Positions 36,085-47,608 of a stretch of 64,000 nucleotides of DNA are shown here, one piece after another (within the stretch, counting starts at the first letter, position 1; the number at the start of each line of letters is the position of its first letter). Both the position numbers and the translations under genes were made by a program. The DNA is from Klebsormidium nitens (Eukaryota; Streptophyta; Klebsormidiophyceae; Klebsormidiales; Klebsormidiaceae). The DNA lies in the NCBI GenBank assembly GCA_000708835.1, contig DF237217.1, positions 1 to 64,000 of the forward strand, read 5' to 3'. Below the pieces are notes generated by a model. That model was not told the DNA's origin. It worked only from the letters and a program-made list of their open reading frames with translations, and ran no database searches.

Positions 36085-37794
36085 TGGTGATTGGGTGTCC
36101 CGTGCACGAGAACAAAGGGACGTATGGACACACAATCTAGGTCCTTTTGCCAAGTTCCGATCTAGGTCCCTGGTATACGGATCCTGATAGCTTGAACAAT
36201 ACTAATCAGCGCTAGAGCTCTGCAGGCGATGTGGGCCAGGAGAAATTCCTGAACAGATCGAAGATCGAGAGAATGCGCAGTGCATTGTGACTCAGTCTAC
36301 AGTCTCAAGGGACCCCGACGACGAGTAGAGGCTCCACCATCCTCGGGGACCCCTGTATAGAAACTGTACCCTACTCAGCAAAGTCCACTGCAGCCTGAGC
36401 AGGAGCCTAGAAATCTGGATGAGTAGGAGATTGCCCTGTCCTAGCGACACCTGGCACGGCAAGCTGAGTGACGTGGCGCTGGTCGCCCAAGGGATCGGTC
36501 AAAGCTTCATGACACATCGATGTACGATCCATCCCCTTCAGCAAAAAGCTGCAGAATTCTCCGCGACTGCCTCCACAGGGCAATGGACTTGAAAGTCCGC
36601 ATGGCAACGGAAGCATGTGTCCACCGAGGCCTCTAGAGGGATCGAGGCCGATTACTATGTGTTCGTTCTGAGCACAACCGAGTGGACAAATCCAGCTCAT
36701 GTCTTACTTCGCGTCCGCTCGAAACGCTTCTTGTGCTGAATTAGACATCGTCCAACCTTGCAACCTACGCCGCGCATGCCGCTTTGAACAGGATTGCTTC
36801 AAAATTTGATCAAGCATTATAGATTTCATGCAAAGATAATACCCAATGATCACGTGATTCAGCACAGATACTATTGACATGCCCGCATCTTGGATATCAG
36901 ACCTCACGCTTCATGACAAATGCATGCCAACCTGCCTCAAAGATGCATGGTTGGCAGGTGTCCGTGTACATGTAGGCCGCAAAATGGTATATGGGTGTGG
37001 GGCAGCGTTAAACTCCCAGGAATTCCCCAAATTGGAAAGTGGACGATTTTGAACTACCTGTTCCTTGACAGAGGGCTGCCATACAGTGAACTCTACAATG
37101 AGGGCACAAAGAAGTCAACATGCCGAGAAGAATGGGGACTGGCACATCGAGCTTGCTAGAGGTCTTAATAAGCTTTAAGGATAAACTCCAAATAACGAGA
37201 GCATCTAAGTGTCAAGAGTCCACTTTCTATTCTCCAGGTCAAGCTCTCACAGTTCTCAAAAGGCAGGGCAAGGGCCGCTCGAATGTGTGGTCATCCTGGC
37301 CCCTTCTTGCCTGCACAATCAGACAGGCATAAGCACACCGTAAATTAATCAACCCGGCAGAACAATCAATTGGGAGTCATTGGACCACAAATTGACCGAC
37401 TCGGCTGATCAAGATCGTCGATGCTGCGTATACAACAACCTTGATACGTTCGTCAACGTGATGTGACAACCAGGCTGTCGGCACAAGTCCAGATGCGCAG
37501 ATACACAATGATAAATGGATATGCGCAATATGTATAGACATGCAGCACGCAAGGAACGGCATACCGTATCAGAATAAATTTCATACAAAAAAATATACAG
37601 ATCACAGCAGGGAGCGAAGAGCCACACTTTTTGAAAGTGGAGCGCGCATTTGACAGAAGAACCTTGTCCTATAAGGCCGGCTCAGATTTGTCTGGGACCA
37701 TAGGGGAGTCAATTTTGGTGCAAGAAAGCTTTCACGGCGAACGGGGTTTTGACGCCCGGGCTAGCTTTACGCGTTTCCTTCGAGATAAACAGGC
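36085..37794. other. Intergenic region without recognised gene
   Basis: This lies between the microprotein start and the 3' end of PAK1IP1, both on the minus strand. Only short frames occur on either strand and none shows conserved protein character or paired splice sites that I could join. Confidence 0.5.
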
Positions 37795-40700
37795 CTAACG
37801 GTTCAAGCAAGTGCGCATGGTCTGCTCACCTTTTCCCCCTCTACTCCGCTTGACGGCACCCCTTTCCGGTGCGTCCCCCCTCCCGGCAGCCTTCACTTTT
37901 CGTTGTCGAATTGCAGCAGGCTGCACTCTCTGTGCTTCGTTTTCGACGGCCTCCGCACCATTTCTTGATTCTCCGTTCTCGTGCGCCAGACTGGTGCTCG
38001 GTTGGTCGCCCACTTCGACCCCGCCTTTCCCAACGGCCGCCTCTTTTCTACTCCTCCCTGCAAACATCATGAGGGCCGCTTCAACTCCTTGTGGCAATTC
38101 ATTTGGAGCCGCCAACATGTCGAAGATTTTGAGTCGAAGAGGAGGATGTCATGTTGGGCGACCCCCAATATCTCACTTTCACCGGTTCAGCCAGTATTTT
38201 CCGTCCAGATGTTTGATAGAAATAACACCCTACTCTCTTGCATATGCCATATTGAACCGCGTTACTCAGGACGTCACAACGCACCTGTTTCGACGTCAGA
38301 ACCGACTCTAGACCAAGTTGACTATTTCGAGTCAAGGATTGATACCAAACGCACCCGTGTCGTGACGCAACATCAAGAGGAGTACTTCCAGGACGTCTCC
38401 TGACCTCTAGTATCGCCGACAACCAGACACGTCAGCAGATTTCAAATTCCACGTTGTCCTTCCACCCCAATCGTCTTGCTCGCGTCTAGAATCAGAGATT
38501 GCAAAATCAGCCACGCCTTCGTGTCTACTATCCTTCTAGGGTTCTTGCTTGTATCTAAGCGATTGCGGGGCATTTGGGGAGCTGATAGGTATTGGAACCT
38601 TTTTGCGCTATTCGTTCAATCCGATGGGCCTAGGCGCTCAAAGCTGCTCTCATCAGACAAAGTACGCAATGTGTTTTTCAGTTCAATCTTTCAATAAAAA
38701 ATATTTACTTTCGTAGGGTCAAGCGCGTTCATTCCATGACGCAGCAAACGGAACCATCTGCTTCAGAAACCACTCCTCCTCTTGCTGATTTGTCTTTCTT
38801 CACAAGCAGAACAACAGTTCCCCACCTTTCGCCCCGCCGACCACGAGACACGTCAGCCGCGCTTTCGTGTCCACTTCGTACAGCGGCGCGGGCGCAGTTC
38901 GCCCGTCCTGGTCCCGCCGAATCAGTCGCGTGTCCCACACTTTGATGAACCCGTCAGAGGACGCCGTAGCCACGTGGGTCGGCAGGGTTTTGGCGGGGCC
39001 AGCGCCAGTCGCGCCCGGGAGGGCGACGCCGCGTATTCTGTGGATGGAATAAAAGTGGAGAGTGCGTTTTGACCAGGACAAGGAGCGTCTGACTCAGAGT
39101 CCGCAGGTCTACGTATAGGTTGCAATCTCGTTAAATTCGCCCTCTACACGATGACTCGCCCAAGTCGAAGCGTCGTTATTTTATATGAGAAGAAGCATTT
39201 CAGCGGAAAGCTGGGATGCGACAACCCTGCAGAATCTTGTCTCGTAGGAGTTTGATATCTGAACCTGGTATGACTTCCTTTTGTCCCTCCGTGCGAGGTA
39301 AGTGGAACAGTGGAGGAGGAAGCGGGACAAGAAAACTTCGAGAACAGAGAGGGTTCGTGAAGTTGGAACCACAATATGGGTCACAAGATTCTCGGAATAC
39401 TTAAAGGCAGATTCAGAGACCGCCGCGCAGCAGGCGCACCTTTTTGAATGCGCATTTGGGACGTGCAGAGCGCTCTTCCCGCTGCTGAGGTCCCAGGCCT
39501 GCAAGTGGCCTTCCTCGCACCCCGTCACCATCACGTCATCCTGCACACGTCATCACATGATGTCATCCAACACGTACCGGAACGTCTTAGGCCAGCGGTC
39601 CGAACTTCCAATCAATTATGTCATCGACCAGAGAATTGATTTTCAGATCGGCAGACACGATGGCAATTTTCTCTGTTGGTTAAGATGCAGCCTTTATGTC
39701 AGCTAGATACCGGGCGGTATGCCTTCCCGTCCCTACTGCAAATGAAGCCGTCAATAATCTCGGAAGCCATATTTGAAAAGCATTTGCGCCACAACAAGCC
39801 TTTGGTTCGATAGAGTTGAAAGTTGCGAACCCGAGGAAAGGATTCGAGGCACGAGGGTCTGGAACTAGGGCTCTGTATAGAATGGTTAACCCGCTTCCAA
39901 GTGTTCCAATCAAGCATCCTCGGGCGCAGTCCGTCCCGTGAAGTTGGCAACGTAATTCTGAAAAAGGAAGTTGTGACATGCTTTTTTACCTGATCTTGCG
40001 CCCAGCTCAGGACCTTTGCGCTACCCCCCAGCCCTAGTTTCTCCTTGCCTTCCTGAAGAGGAAAACGGTCTTCGAATGTTTGCTTCCAACTCCATTTGTA
40101 TCACGGACATTCAATCACTTTCAGGAGTAGCACGACCTCGAGATGCTTTGCTGAGTCCTGCGCCCGTTATCTTGTCGAATCCGAGATCGTGGCTTCGAAT
40201 TGTAAGGCGTTTGACTTTGTCATCGAAGAAAAAGAAGGTCAAGAAGCGCATAGACCCCTGGCATGCGCGTCTCAAACCACAAGAATGAGAAAGCTTCGCG
40301 TATTAGTCCCTCTTAGCAGACCTGATGAACTATTGCAACAGTGTCAGCCGCCGTGCGAACCTGGTGCCTCTCCGAAAGCGAGGGAAACCCCAGCACAAGC
40401 GGCCCGTCCAGAATTGGACACTAATCACCAAGACCCTTACCTCAATAGTGATGGGCATTTCTCAGCTCCCGCAAGTCGTCAAGGATTCAAATTAACCCAA
40501 TCGGTTGAGCGAGGCAGTTTTCAACTCCATCATTTGCAAACATAGCGGCCCTAAGATTGACCAGGGTCCCAAAAACTTATTACTGCTGGAGCGCCGGTCG
40601 CAGGCTCCTCTACTTTATCGTCCTAATGGGACGCTTCGACTGGGTTCAAAACGGGATATGCAATCTAAGCTGGGGCAATCCAGTCCCAAAAAGTAAGTCC

Positions 40701-42756
40701 GCAGATCACTGAATCCTTAAATTCCGCACCTGTGCATCGTGGACGATGACGTCATTTCCGACTGCCGTGCAATAGCTGTTTCCCGCTTGGGGCGAGAAAG
40801 CGACCAGCAGCGCCTCCCCTCCAGTCTTTGTTGTATAGGAGCAGCGCCCCTTGACCAGGTCCCACATCTTGAGGTGCGTATCTCGGGAGACAGACAGCGC
40901 GAGCTTGCCGGAGGGATGAAGGGTCAAGTCGTTGACTGAGGATCTGTTTCGAGAAGAAGAGAAGAGTCGGTTCTCTCGCTCTTTGCAAATCGTGGGCCAC
41001 ATGCAGAACATACAATCAAAGGTGCAAAACTGCCAGGATGGAAAATGGAGAATGGTTGACTAGAGACTTGAAAAAGGAGGTCGAGTTGAATGAAAAGGTG
41101 AGTACTCTACAGCTGGCCTTCTGCTGTCACTTGAAGAACAACCTCACTGTTGAATAATCTGATCAGTGTAGTCTCCACCATCACTTCCACGCACTTGGAA
41201 GCAATCCGGGCCCTCGCCGGCTCCTTCTGCCTTGAAGAAGGCGACCGACTCAAAGACGGCCCAAAGCACGCAACCGCTTTGAGCCGTATGTCATCGAAGC
41301 GTGGACCAAACCACACCCATAACCGACGACTTCGATTAGCAGCAATTTCTAGCTCTTGAGGATGTAATCGAGGGCCTTGCAAGCCGGACAGTATCGAGGC
41401 TCTACGAACCCTGTCTAGAAAAGTGAAAGAATTGAATTCGCCACCACAATGAGCTCCTTTAAGCACCTCGCTGGAAGCAGTGTCTGGGGCTTAAAGCCAT
41501 CACTTCTGCTTTGCTTCGAAATCAAGTACTCTACTCAAGCCCCTATGAAAGCCTTACTTGGCGTCCCCCAAACAATTGGTCAAAAGGTCATGACCACACA
41601 ACAAGGTGTCGTCCTTGGAACAAGAGCCTCCTTGTGTCCACCAGAGAATCGACACAAGTCCTGACCACACGAGAGAATATCTTCTTGCGAAGGACAACTG
41701 ATTGTGTCCCCCAGACAATCGACACAAGTCCTGACCACACGACAAAATCGTCTTATTTGAGATTACAAGACTCACTTGTGCCCCCCCAACCGCTTCAGGA
41801 ACTGCCAATCGACCGTGTCCCACACGAGCACCGACCCATCCTCGCTGCCACTCAGGAGGTGCGTTGGCACGCCAAGCTGACCATAGAACTGAAGGCACGT
41901 CACGGCGCCTGCGCGAAAGGAAGGGCAGCCGCAATCGGAAAGGGTGAGCAGACAGATCGAGCGCCACACCAGAACTGTTGCTTTATTGACGAACATAGTG
42001 GAAGAAAGGGCACAGGGTGAAATGTGGCTCAGATTGACTGTAAGCTCAAGATGCCCTATACGTAGGATTGGCCCGCAATTGGCAATGTAAGAGAATGTCA
42101 AGAAGGACTTCAGTAACAGAGTTTGCAGCGCTGGCTAGTCAAAATGCATTCGGTCAAACCGACGTTTCTACCAAGACTCTCAGGATCGACATGAAGGTGC
42201 ACACCTGTGGGGTCTCACAACAAAAGCCTTACAATCTTTCAGAGCAATCGAAGAGGTGCAGTCCAAAACAATGACCACCTGGAGACTTACCTTGGTGCTC
42301 GGTCAGAGAGCCCATGTCTTTGCTGGCCTTGATATCGTATATTCTGTAAAGAAGCAACCACCGCCAATCAAGTAAGCAGATTCGTCCGCAGACATTTTAA
42401 TGCTTCGAACAAGCCCAGCGTTTCCAAATGACACACAAGAGGTTTGCTCTTATATGTCTCCTGGACAGTGAATGCACACCACCCCGCACATCAATGATGA
42501 TATCCAGAATCAGAATTCAAAGAGTAGATAGAGTCAAGCATCACCTGATGATGTCATCGCTTCCCCCGGACACAAGATAACTCCCTGACGCAGCCAGACT
42601 CTTGATGGGGCCCAAATGCGCCGCATACGTGAATGCTGCGGACAGCGGCCGAGGCTCCGCCGCTGGTGCATCGTCCGGCAGCTCGTCTTTAAGCGCGGTC
42701 GGCGCGAGGTGGTAGCCGAAGAGGAAGCGCTCGTAAGAGCCCGCCACTAGCTTCAT
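37795..42756 (-). CDS. PAK1IP1: PAK1-interacting protein 1-like WD40 protein (MAK11), ribosome biogenesis
   Basis: Nucleolar WD40 propeller needed for 60S ribosomal subunit maturation (yeast Mak11, human PAK1IP1). Eight exons join in frame: 42756-42545, 42343-42291, 41908-41776, 40943-40730, 40052-39990, 39540-39440, 39037-38826, 38057-37795, giving 328 residues. The start ATG gives 'MKLVAGSYERFLFGY', matching the family N-terminus. Further marks: 'FYGQ...HLLSGSEDGSVLVWD', 'LTLHPSGKLALSVSRDTHL', 'ATASSDGFIKVWDTRL', 'YEVDTKARLTCLVVGG'. The final exon is Lys/Arg/Glu-rich, as expected for the nucleolar tail. Its stop at 37795 keeps phase, but a donor at about 37828 (AAAAG|GTGAGC) leaves room for another exon. 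Human members are ~390 residues, so the tail may be incomplete. One intron carries a tandem repeat of the exon edge. Confidence 0.93.
41560..41745. repeat. ~70-bp tandem repeat beside PAK1IP1 exon 3
   Basis: Three copies of a 'ccaNaCAATcgacacaagtCcTGACCACACga' type unit begin near 41568, 41640 and 41710, in the intron next to the donor edge of exon 3 (41776). The exon edge itself (plus-strand 'acttgtgcccccccaaccgc') resembles the 'attgtgtcccccag' part of the unit. This suggests that the repeat began by duplication across the boundary. Confidence 0.6.
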
Positions 42757-43368
42757 GGCGGCAATCAGCTGGAGCTCATTGATCTCTGAGCAGACATGCT
42801 TTGGAAATGCCACCCAGGCTTTTCAATGTTTGTAAATTGCAATAAAAACTTCATGAATTCAACCTTGAAAGAGGACGGTAATGGTTAAGGCTCTGTGAGA
42901 ATGATTTTACTGCCGGCTATGTGCCGGTCTTGGACAACCGGGATGTTGAAGGTACCCGGATCAAAGGTGTCTCTTGCAAGTTCAATCGGGCCTACCAAAT
43001 GAAGTTCAGACTTATCTGGACGGCCGGGATCGCCCCGGACGGATCGTACGGTGGAAATGCGTTAACGCTCGTGCCGGATTTGGCAGTGACGGTAAATTCT
43101 GTTGCATGTACCGTAGAGGACGCCACGTCACCACACCCACGACGATTTCCGGACATTTTCGATCACCCGCGCGTCGAAAGGGTCGGGACTTAAGGCTAAC
43201 CGACCGGGCACCACCGAGCGAGGTCGGTGCTCAGGGACTTAGGGAGACTGTGTTGAGTCCAAAAGGCAACTTCGAGGGCCCGGTAAAATCGGACCGGGTA
43301 GCAGGAGGTAGGTAGGAGGCGCACGGGGCTTAGGGAGGTCCGCCCCCCTTATAGTAGGCCAAGGAAGG
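42757..43368. other. Upstream region of PAK1IP1 and boundary to mobile-element zone
   Basis: No recognised gene. From about 42.9 kb the sequence changes to GC-rich 'accgggatcgccccggacgg'-type text, unlike the host introns before it, and short plus-strand frames run into the SWIM-type remnant. The element boundary cannot be placed exactly. Confidence 0.4.
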
Positions 43369-43976
43369 GTGGTAACCATGGAGTCTCGGCCTAGTCTTCA
43401 GCATTTCAGCAGCGCGCTAGGCCAGATAGAGCGGCGTATTGCAGAGAGCATCGCGTCCGGTGAGATTAGGGTTGACATTAAGAGTTGCCAGGAGCGCATT
43501 GCTGTCAGGTGCCTCACGTGCTTGCATCAGCTGTGGGTGAAGAGCGGCAAGGTGGTTCAATGCAGGGGTGCTGATGCTAAAGTTTCGCAAAGGTGATTGT
43601 GGCGCTCTGATGGGGTACTTGATCAGCGCTGAGGTTCCAAAGAGCAAGCAGCAGAAACAGATTGTGTGCCTACATTGCGTGCACAAACTACTTGGCGTGG
43701 TGACGGAGAGCACTGATGGGTTGTCGATCATGTTAAGCAGCAGGAAGGATGGCGGACAGGACACGGCCGTCTTGCGGCGTGAGACTCGAAGAAGTCCTTG
43801 GAGCCAGACCCTCGAGCTCACCGACGATGTGCTAAGCTTCCTCTGTCAGCAAAATGTGAGCACAATGCCAGGGCAGAAGCCAGTCGCCACGGCGGCGTCT
43901 CAGATCGGCAAGAGAGGCATGGCGAAAGGGGTGCCGCCAAGGGCGAGAGGCGCTGCGGAAGAAACGAGCACCGAGG
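43369..43976 (+). pseudogene. Frameshifted Cys-rich remnant upstream of SWIM-domain exon
   Basis: Frame one (43369-43596) starts MVTMESRPSLQHF and includes 'CQERIAVRCLTCLHQLW'. It is continued, after a one-base shift near 43570, by a second frame to about 43975 containing 'KQQKQIVCLHCVHKLLGVV' and ending at GAG|GTGAGC. The two Cys pairs (CLTC and CLHC) look like halves of a zinc-binding module. The shift suggests a decayed copy or an unrecognised intron. With the SWIM exon downstream it probably forms one mobile-element protein. Confidence 0.4.
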
Positions 43977-44278
43977 TGAGCCAGCTTGAAAACACTTTTT
44001 TCTTGACCATCATCACAACAAAATGTGTGCTGCAATTCCGCTTTGCCCAGCTCGTTTAAAATGCCATCGCTGCTACATCGCACGAGCAAATTTTCGTCAT
44101 CGCCATTCCAGAGAGTTCACGGTTCTGCTGAAGTTGCTCTACAATGATTCTGAATTGTGTGGCCACAAGGTGTGTCAATTGTTTGAAACCCGAGACACCA
44201 ATTCGAAGGGCTCCATAGTCTTGACGCTCCCTCACAACGGCAAAGAAGTCCCTCTAAAAGACGCGCTCCCTCGTTGCA

Positions 44279-44701
44279 TTATAGGGGGCGGCGCTGGGCA
44301 TCAAGGACCAGGCGGTGCGCTATCTCGGGATAATGACGTCTCCCGACGAATCCGTTCGCGTCTATCTGCCAACCGAGTCGGCATCCCCTCCGCTTAGGCT
44401 CTACATGAGTGCTTGGGATCACAACGGAGAGGGCCGACCAAAGAAGCTGGGGAAGCCGGACAAGACGCACGCGCTGCCGGAGATTGTTTGGTGGGACACG
44501 CTCGGCGAGCTCTGCTGCTCGTGCGACCGGGGGCGGCTGATGGAGGACGCGCCGTGCGTGCACAAGCTGGCAATGGCGGCCCTCAGCGAAAGCCAGGCCT
44601 TGACGGCGGATCTGCCTACCCACGAGTCGCTCGGCAGAGGAGCGAGGGTTGAGCGGGTTGGACACAACCAGCCTTGGGGCAAACTGGGCCGGCCACGCTG
44701 A
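44279..44701 (+). CDS. SWIM-type zinc-finger protein fragment, probably transposon-derived
   Basis: This frame runs to a stop at 44701 and contains 'CCSCDRGRLMEDAPCVHKLAM', a good match to the SWIM zinc finger CxC...CxH. SWIM domains are common in Mutator-like (MULE) transposases and in FAR1-type proteins derived from them. Upstream text 'VRVYLPTES...LRLYMSAWDHNGEG' is not recognised. The N-terminal side is probably spliced from exons ending near 43975. The catalytic DDE core of a Mutator transposase was not seen within the window, so this may be an accessory protein of an unnamed family or a truncated copy. Confidence 0.5.
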
Positions 44702-45714
44702 GTCGTGCGATTTCGCTGGGGACGCTCACGAGCGATCGTGGCCGTCCGTACCGGTATTCCGGATCCCGACATTGAAATGCCCGATTTAACGATTGACGGG
44801 ACAGGAAGAAGGTAAAGAGGAAGCAAGCTAGGGGCGCCGGGGAGGAGCTATTTTGAATTCAAATTTTTGGCGGTGATCTCCTGTGGTGCCCCCAGGCTGC
44901 GAAAGTATGCGTTGAAACTTGGTATACTGAGCGTCAACCGCCCGATCAGCATGCACACCAATTTCTAGCCGCTGGATACCTCATTTGCATGGGCGGCAAC
45001 CTGGAGAAGACGCTCAGGTGCATGGCAGGGGGGAGCGACCTGCATCGTCAAATCTGCATGGTCCTCCGGCCACAAAAATCCGACGCGGCTGACATGCAGG
45101 CCATGTGTTCTTAACATTAGGATAAAGGTTTTCACCGCACCGTTTGCGCTGGTTTCAAGGGGCGAGCCTACTGTGGCCTGTGCAAGGTAAGTGAACATGC
45201 AGGATTTGACGTTGCAGGAGATCTTCTGTGGTTTTTGCATGCTTGTTTCGGGCTTGTTTCATGGCTGACTCATCAAACAAAGCACGATCTCGGGTAGGCA
45301 CCTGCTCTATGTCACGTTTCTGGCTTGAAGCTAGCCAATTGCATTGCCCACGCAAGTCAAGGCCATGTGATTCCTCCTGGTTTGCAAGGCTGTTCTGCAT
45401 GTTAAAACTTCCAGAAACCTCAGGCTTCTTGTCTTGCCTTGCCTTCTGGTAGCTTCCTGAGTCTTGCTGTTGCTGTGTCTGCTTTGCTGTCGTGCTTGCG
45501 ATTTGCTTGCTTGAAAGAATCAGGCGCTGTGTTGAAAGTCGGGCTGTGGTTCAATGGCTCTTGCACCTGTGCCATTGCGTGCTTGCTTGGTGTTCTCTGC
45601 TTGCTTTGTCTTGGTAAAGGCTGCTTGTTTGAGTTACTGCTCTGGAAGTTTTTACTATGTTCTTAGTGCTTATATGCTTTCTCTCCCTTTGCAGGTACTA
45701 TTTGCCTGTGCGCA
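44702..45714. other. Region between SWIM remnant and next element gene
   Basis: No gene recognised. Plus-strand frames at 45228-45666 are Leu/Cys-rich and look like chance translations of a T-rich tract that probably precedes the ATG at 45715. Confidence 0.5.
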
Positions 45715-47100
45715 ATGGCTGGTGGGGAAAGGGAACGCAAGGGCAAGCGCAAAGAGTCCAGGTTTAGTGATCGCCCTCGTCCAAAGAAAACAAAAGCAGA
45801 GCTTGCAGCTTTGGCAGATAAACGTGCGGGTGTCTATCTCAAGGAGACTCCAGGCAGTGCTTTTGTCTTCTGCCCGGTTGACGGCAAGAAGTTGGAGGGG
45901 GCTTTGAAGAAGTGCCCTAGATGTCTGGTTCAATATGCAAAGGCAAACCTTACGCAGGGGGGGCCCAGCAAGTGGGCGTGTCTCTATGATGCTAGAGACA
46001 TTGCTGCCTTCTGGAGGAGGAAAATTTTTTGGCGTCTGGCTGCAACCAATCACTCTGGGGTTTTGTGGAGCACGCAGCCGTTTGTCCCTTTGCCTGCCTT
46101 TGAAGCAGTCTTCTCGGATGATTGGAATGAGCTGGCTGTTAAGACAGCCACTGTCGAGACGCATGTCAAAATTCTGGAGACTACCAGGGCAGTGCAGGAG
46201 TTTTGTGGGTTTGGGACAGTCAATGAGAAAAGGGGTCATGGGGCATGCAAGCTTCTGGCTTCTGGGGAGGTTCTGGTTGTCGTCCCACCTGTAGAGGTCA
46301 CGCATACTTACAGCAAGGCTGCCGGTGCAAGAGTCCATTTTGTTTACGGGTGGGTTCAGATGACCATCACGGGAAACATCAGCAAAGCTGAGGACATGGT
46401 GGAGCCTGCACAAGGTTGGCAGTTTGTGGAACGCTGGATAAGAGATCAAGTGTGGGATATGCTGACTGATCTTGAGATGGGGGTGTCAGAGGCAATGGTC
46501 GCAGCATCAGAAGCCATTCTCCTGTCAGAGTATGGGTCTCAAGAGGAGTGTGATGCGGCACGTGTTGAGAGAAGTATGGTGGTTGAGCATTATGTCATGC
46601 CAAGGCCAGCATCTGGGCCGCAAGTTGAGCGAAGGCGGAAGCAAGCAGCTGAGATGCATGCTGGTGGCCTGGATGATGGCTTCTTCTCATTGCCAGCGGC
46701 TGAAGAGGATCAGCCAGGTAAGCATTGTCTTGCATGTGCACTGTCCGCAAGTGGAAGCATGAGCATTTGGCAAGTAGAAACAGAAGCAGTCACAGCATTT
46801 TGTGATGGCGAGTGGAAGCAGGAGCATTTCTGTATGAACAAACACTGCAGTATGTTCGCAATATGACAGTTGAATAGTCAGAACAATGAGTATTGTCTTC
46901 TCTATTGAATCTTTTGGCTTACAGCATCTACTTAGATGTTCAATTTTCTGCTCTCCAATCAAACGCTAAACATCTATTCTATTGGTCTTGCAGAAGCCGC
47001 AATGCCTCTGCCCCTCGCCCTCCCGCCTCGGCCTCTCCCTCCTCTTGCCCCCCCCCTGGCTCCCCTCCCTCTCCCAGCCGTCGCAAACCCAGTCCTGTAA
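45715..47100 (+). CDS. Unknown element-encoded protein with N-terminal Cys motifs and Pro-rich tail
   Basis: Exon 45715-46717 (start MAGGERERKGKRKES) and exon 46994-47100 join in phase across CCAG|GTAAGC...TTGCAG, giving 369 residues. The N-terminus is strongly basic (likely nuclear). Next come 'FCPVDGKKLEGALKKCPRC', a possible two-pair zinc site, and an unrecognised middle with Trp-rich 'KWACLYDARDIAAFWRRK'. The final exon is almost only Pro, Leu and Ala. It faces a transposase-like gene tail to tail with about 0.3 kb between them, so I infer that the two belong to one element. No family is recognised. Confidence 0.55.
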
Positions 47101-47416
47101 CGATTACGACTGGTTAAGCCTAACCTCGTTCTCGACAGGATTTCGTTGACCTGCGGGTTAGCGAAACGGCGGTGGTTACGTCTTAACGACGCACTGCGTA
47201 GCTGTCTGTAAGACGGCGTAATATCCCGGATGGATCGGCTTCTGTGAGCCGATGTCACCGTCCAGGATAAGTTGTGTTCGGCTTCGCCGTTCGATGCAGC
47301 CAAGCTCATCTGTGCTCTGCACAGCTTGCGTGGCTGGTCTTGTCAAAGGTAGTGGACAAGAGAGAGCTATACGAATAGCCGCATAATCCACGTCGTATGT
47401 AGAGCTGTATGCTATT

Positions 47417-47608
47417 NNNNNNNNNNNNNNNNNNNNNNNNNNNNNNNNNNNNNNNNNNNNNNNNNNNNNNNNNNNNNNNNNNNNNNNNNNNNNNNNNNNN
47501 NNNNNNNNNNNNNNNNNNNNNNNNNNNNNNNNNNNNNNNNNNNNNNNNNNNNNNNNNNNNNNNNNNNNNNNNNNNNNNNNNNNNNNNNNNNNNNNNNNNN
47601 NNNNNNNN
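47417..47608. other. Assembly gap (192 N)
   Basis: Unsequenced stretch. It truncates the C-terminal exon of the minus-strand transposase-like gene, whose frame is open right up to 47609. The true gap length is unknown. Confidence 1.

Noticed and set aside
46974-47309. Minus-strand RGG/GAR-rich open frame
   Set aside because: It is the complement of the Pro-rich plus-strand final exon at 46994-47100, and repeats of CCT/CCC read backwards give Arg-Gly; no independent evidence for a gene.
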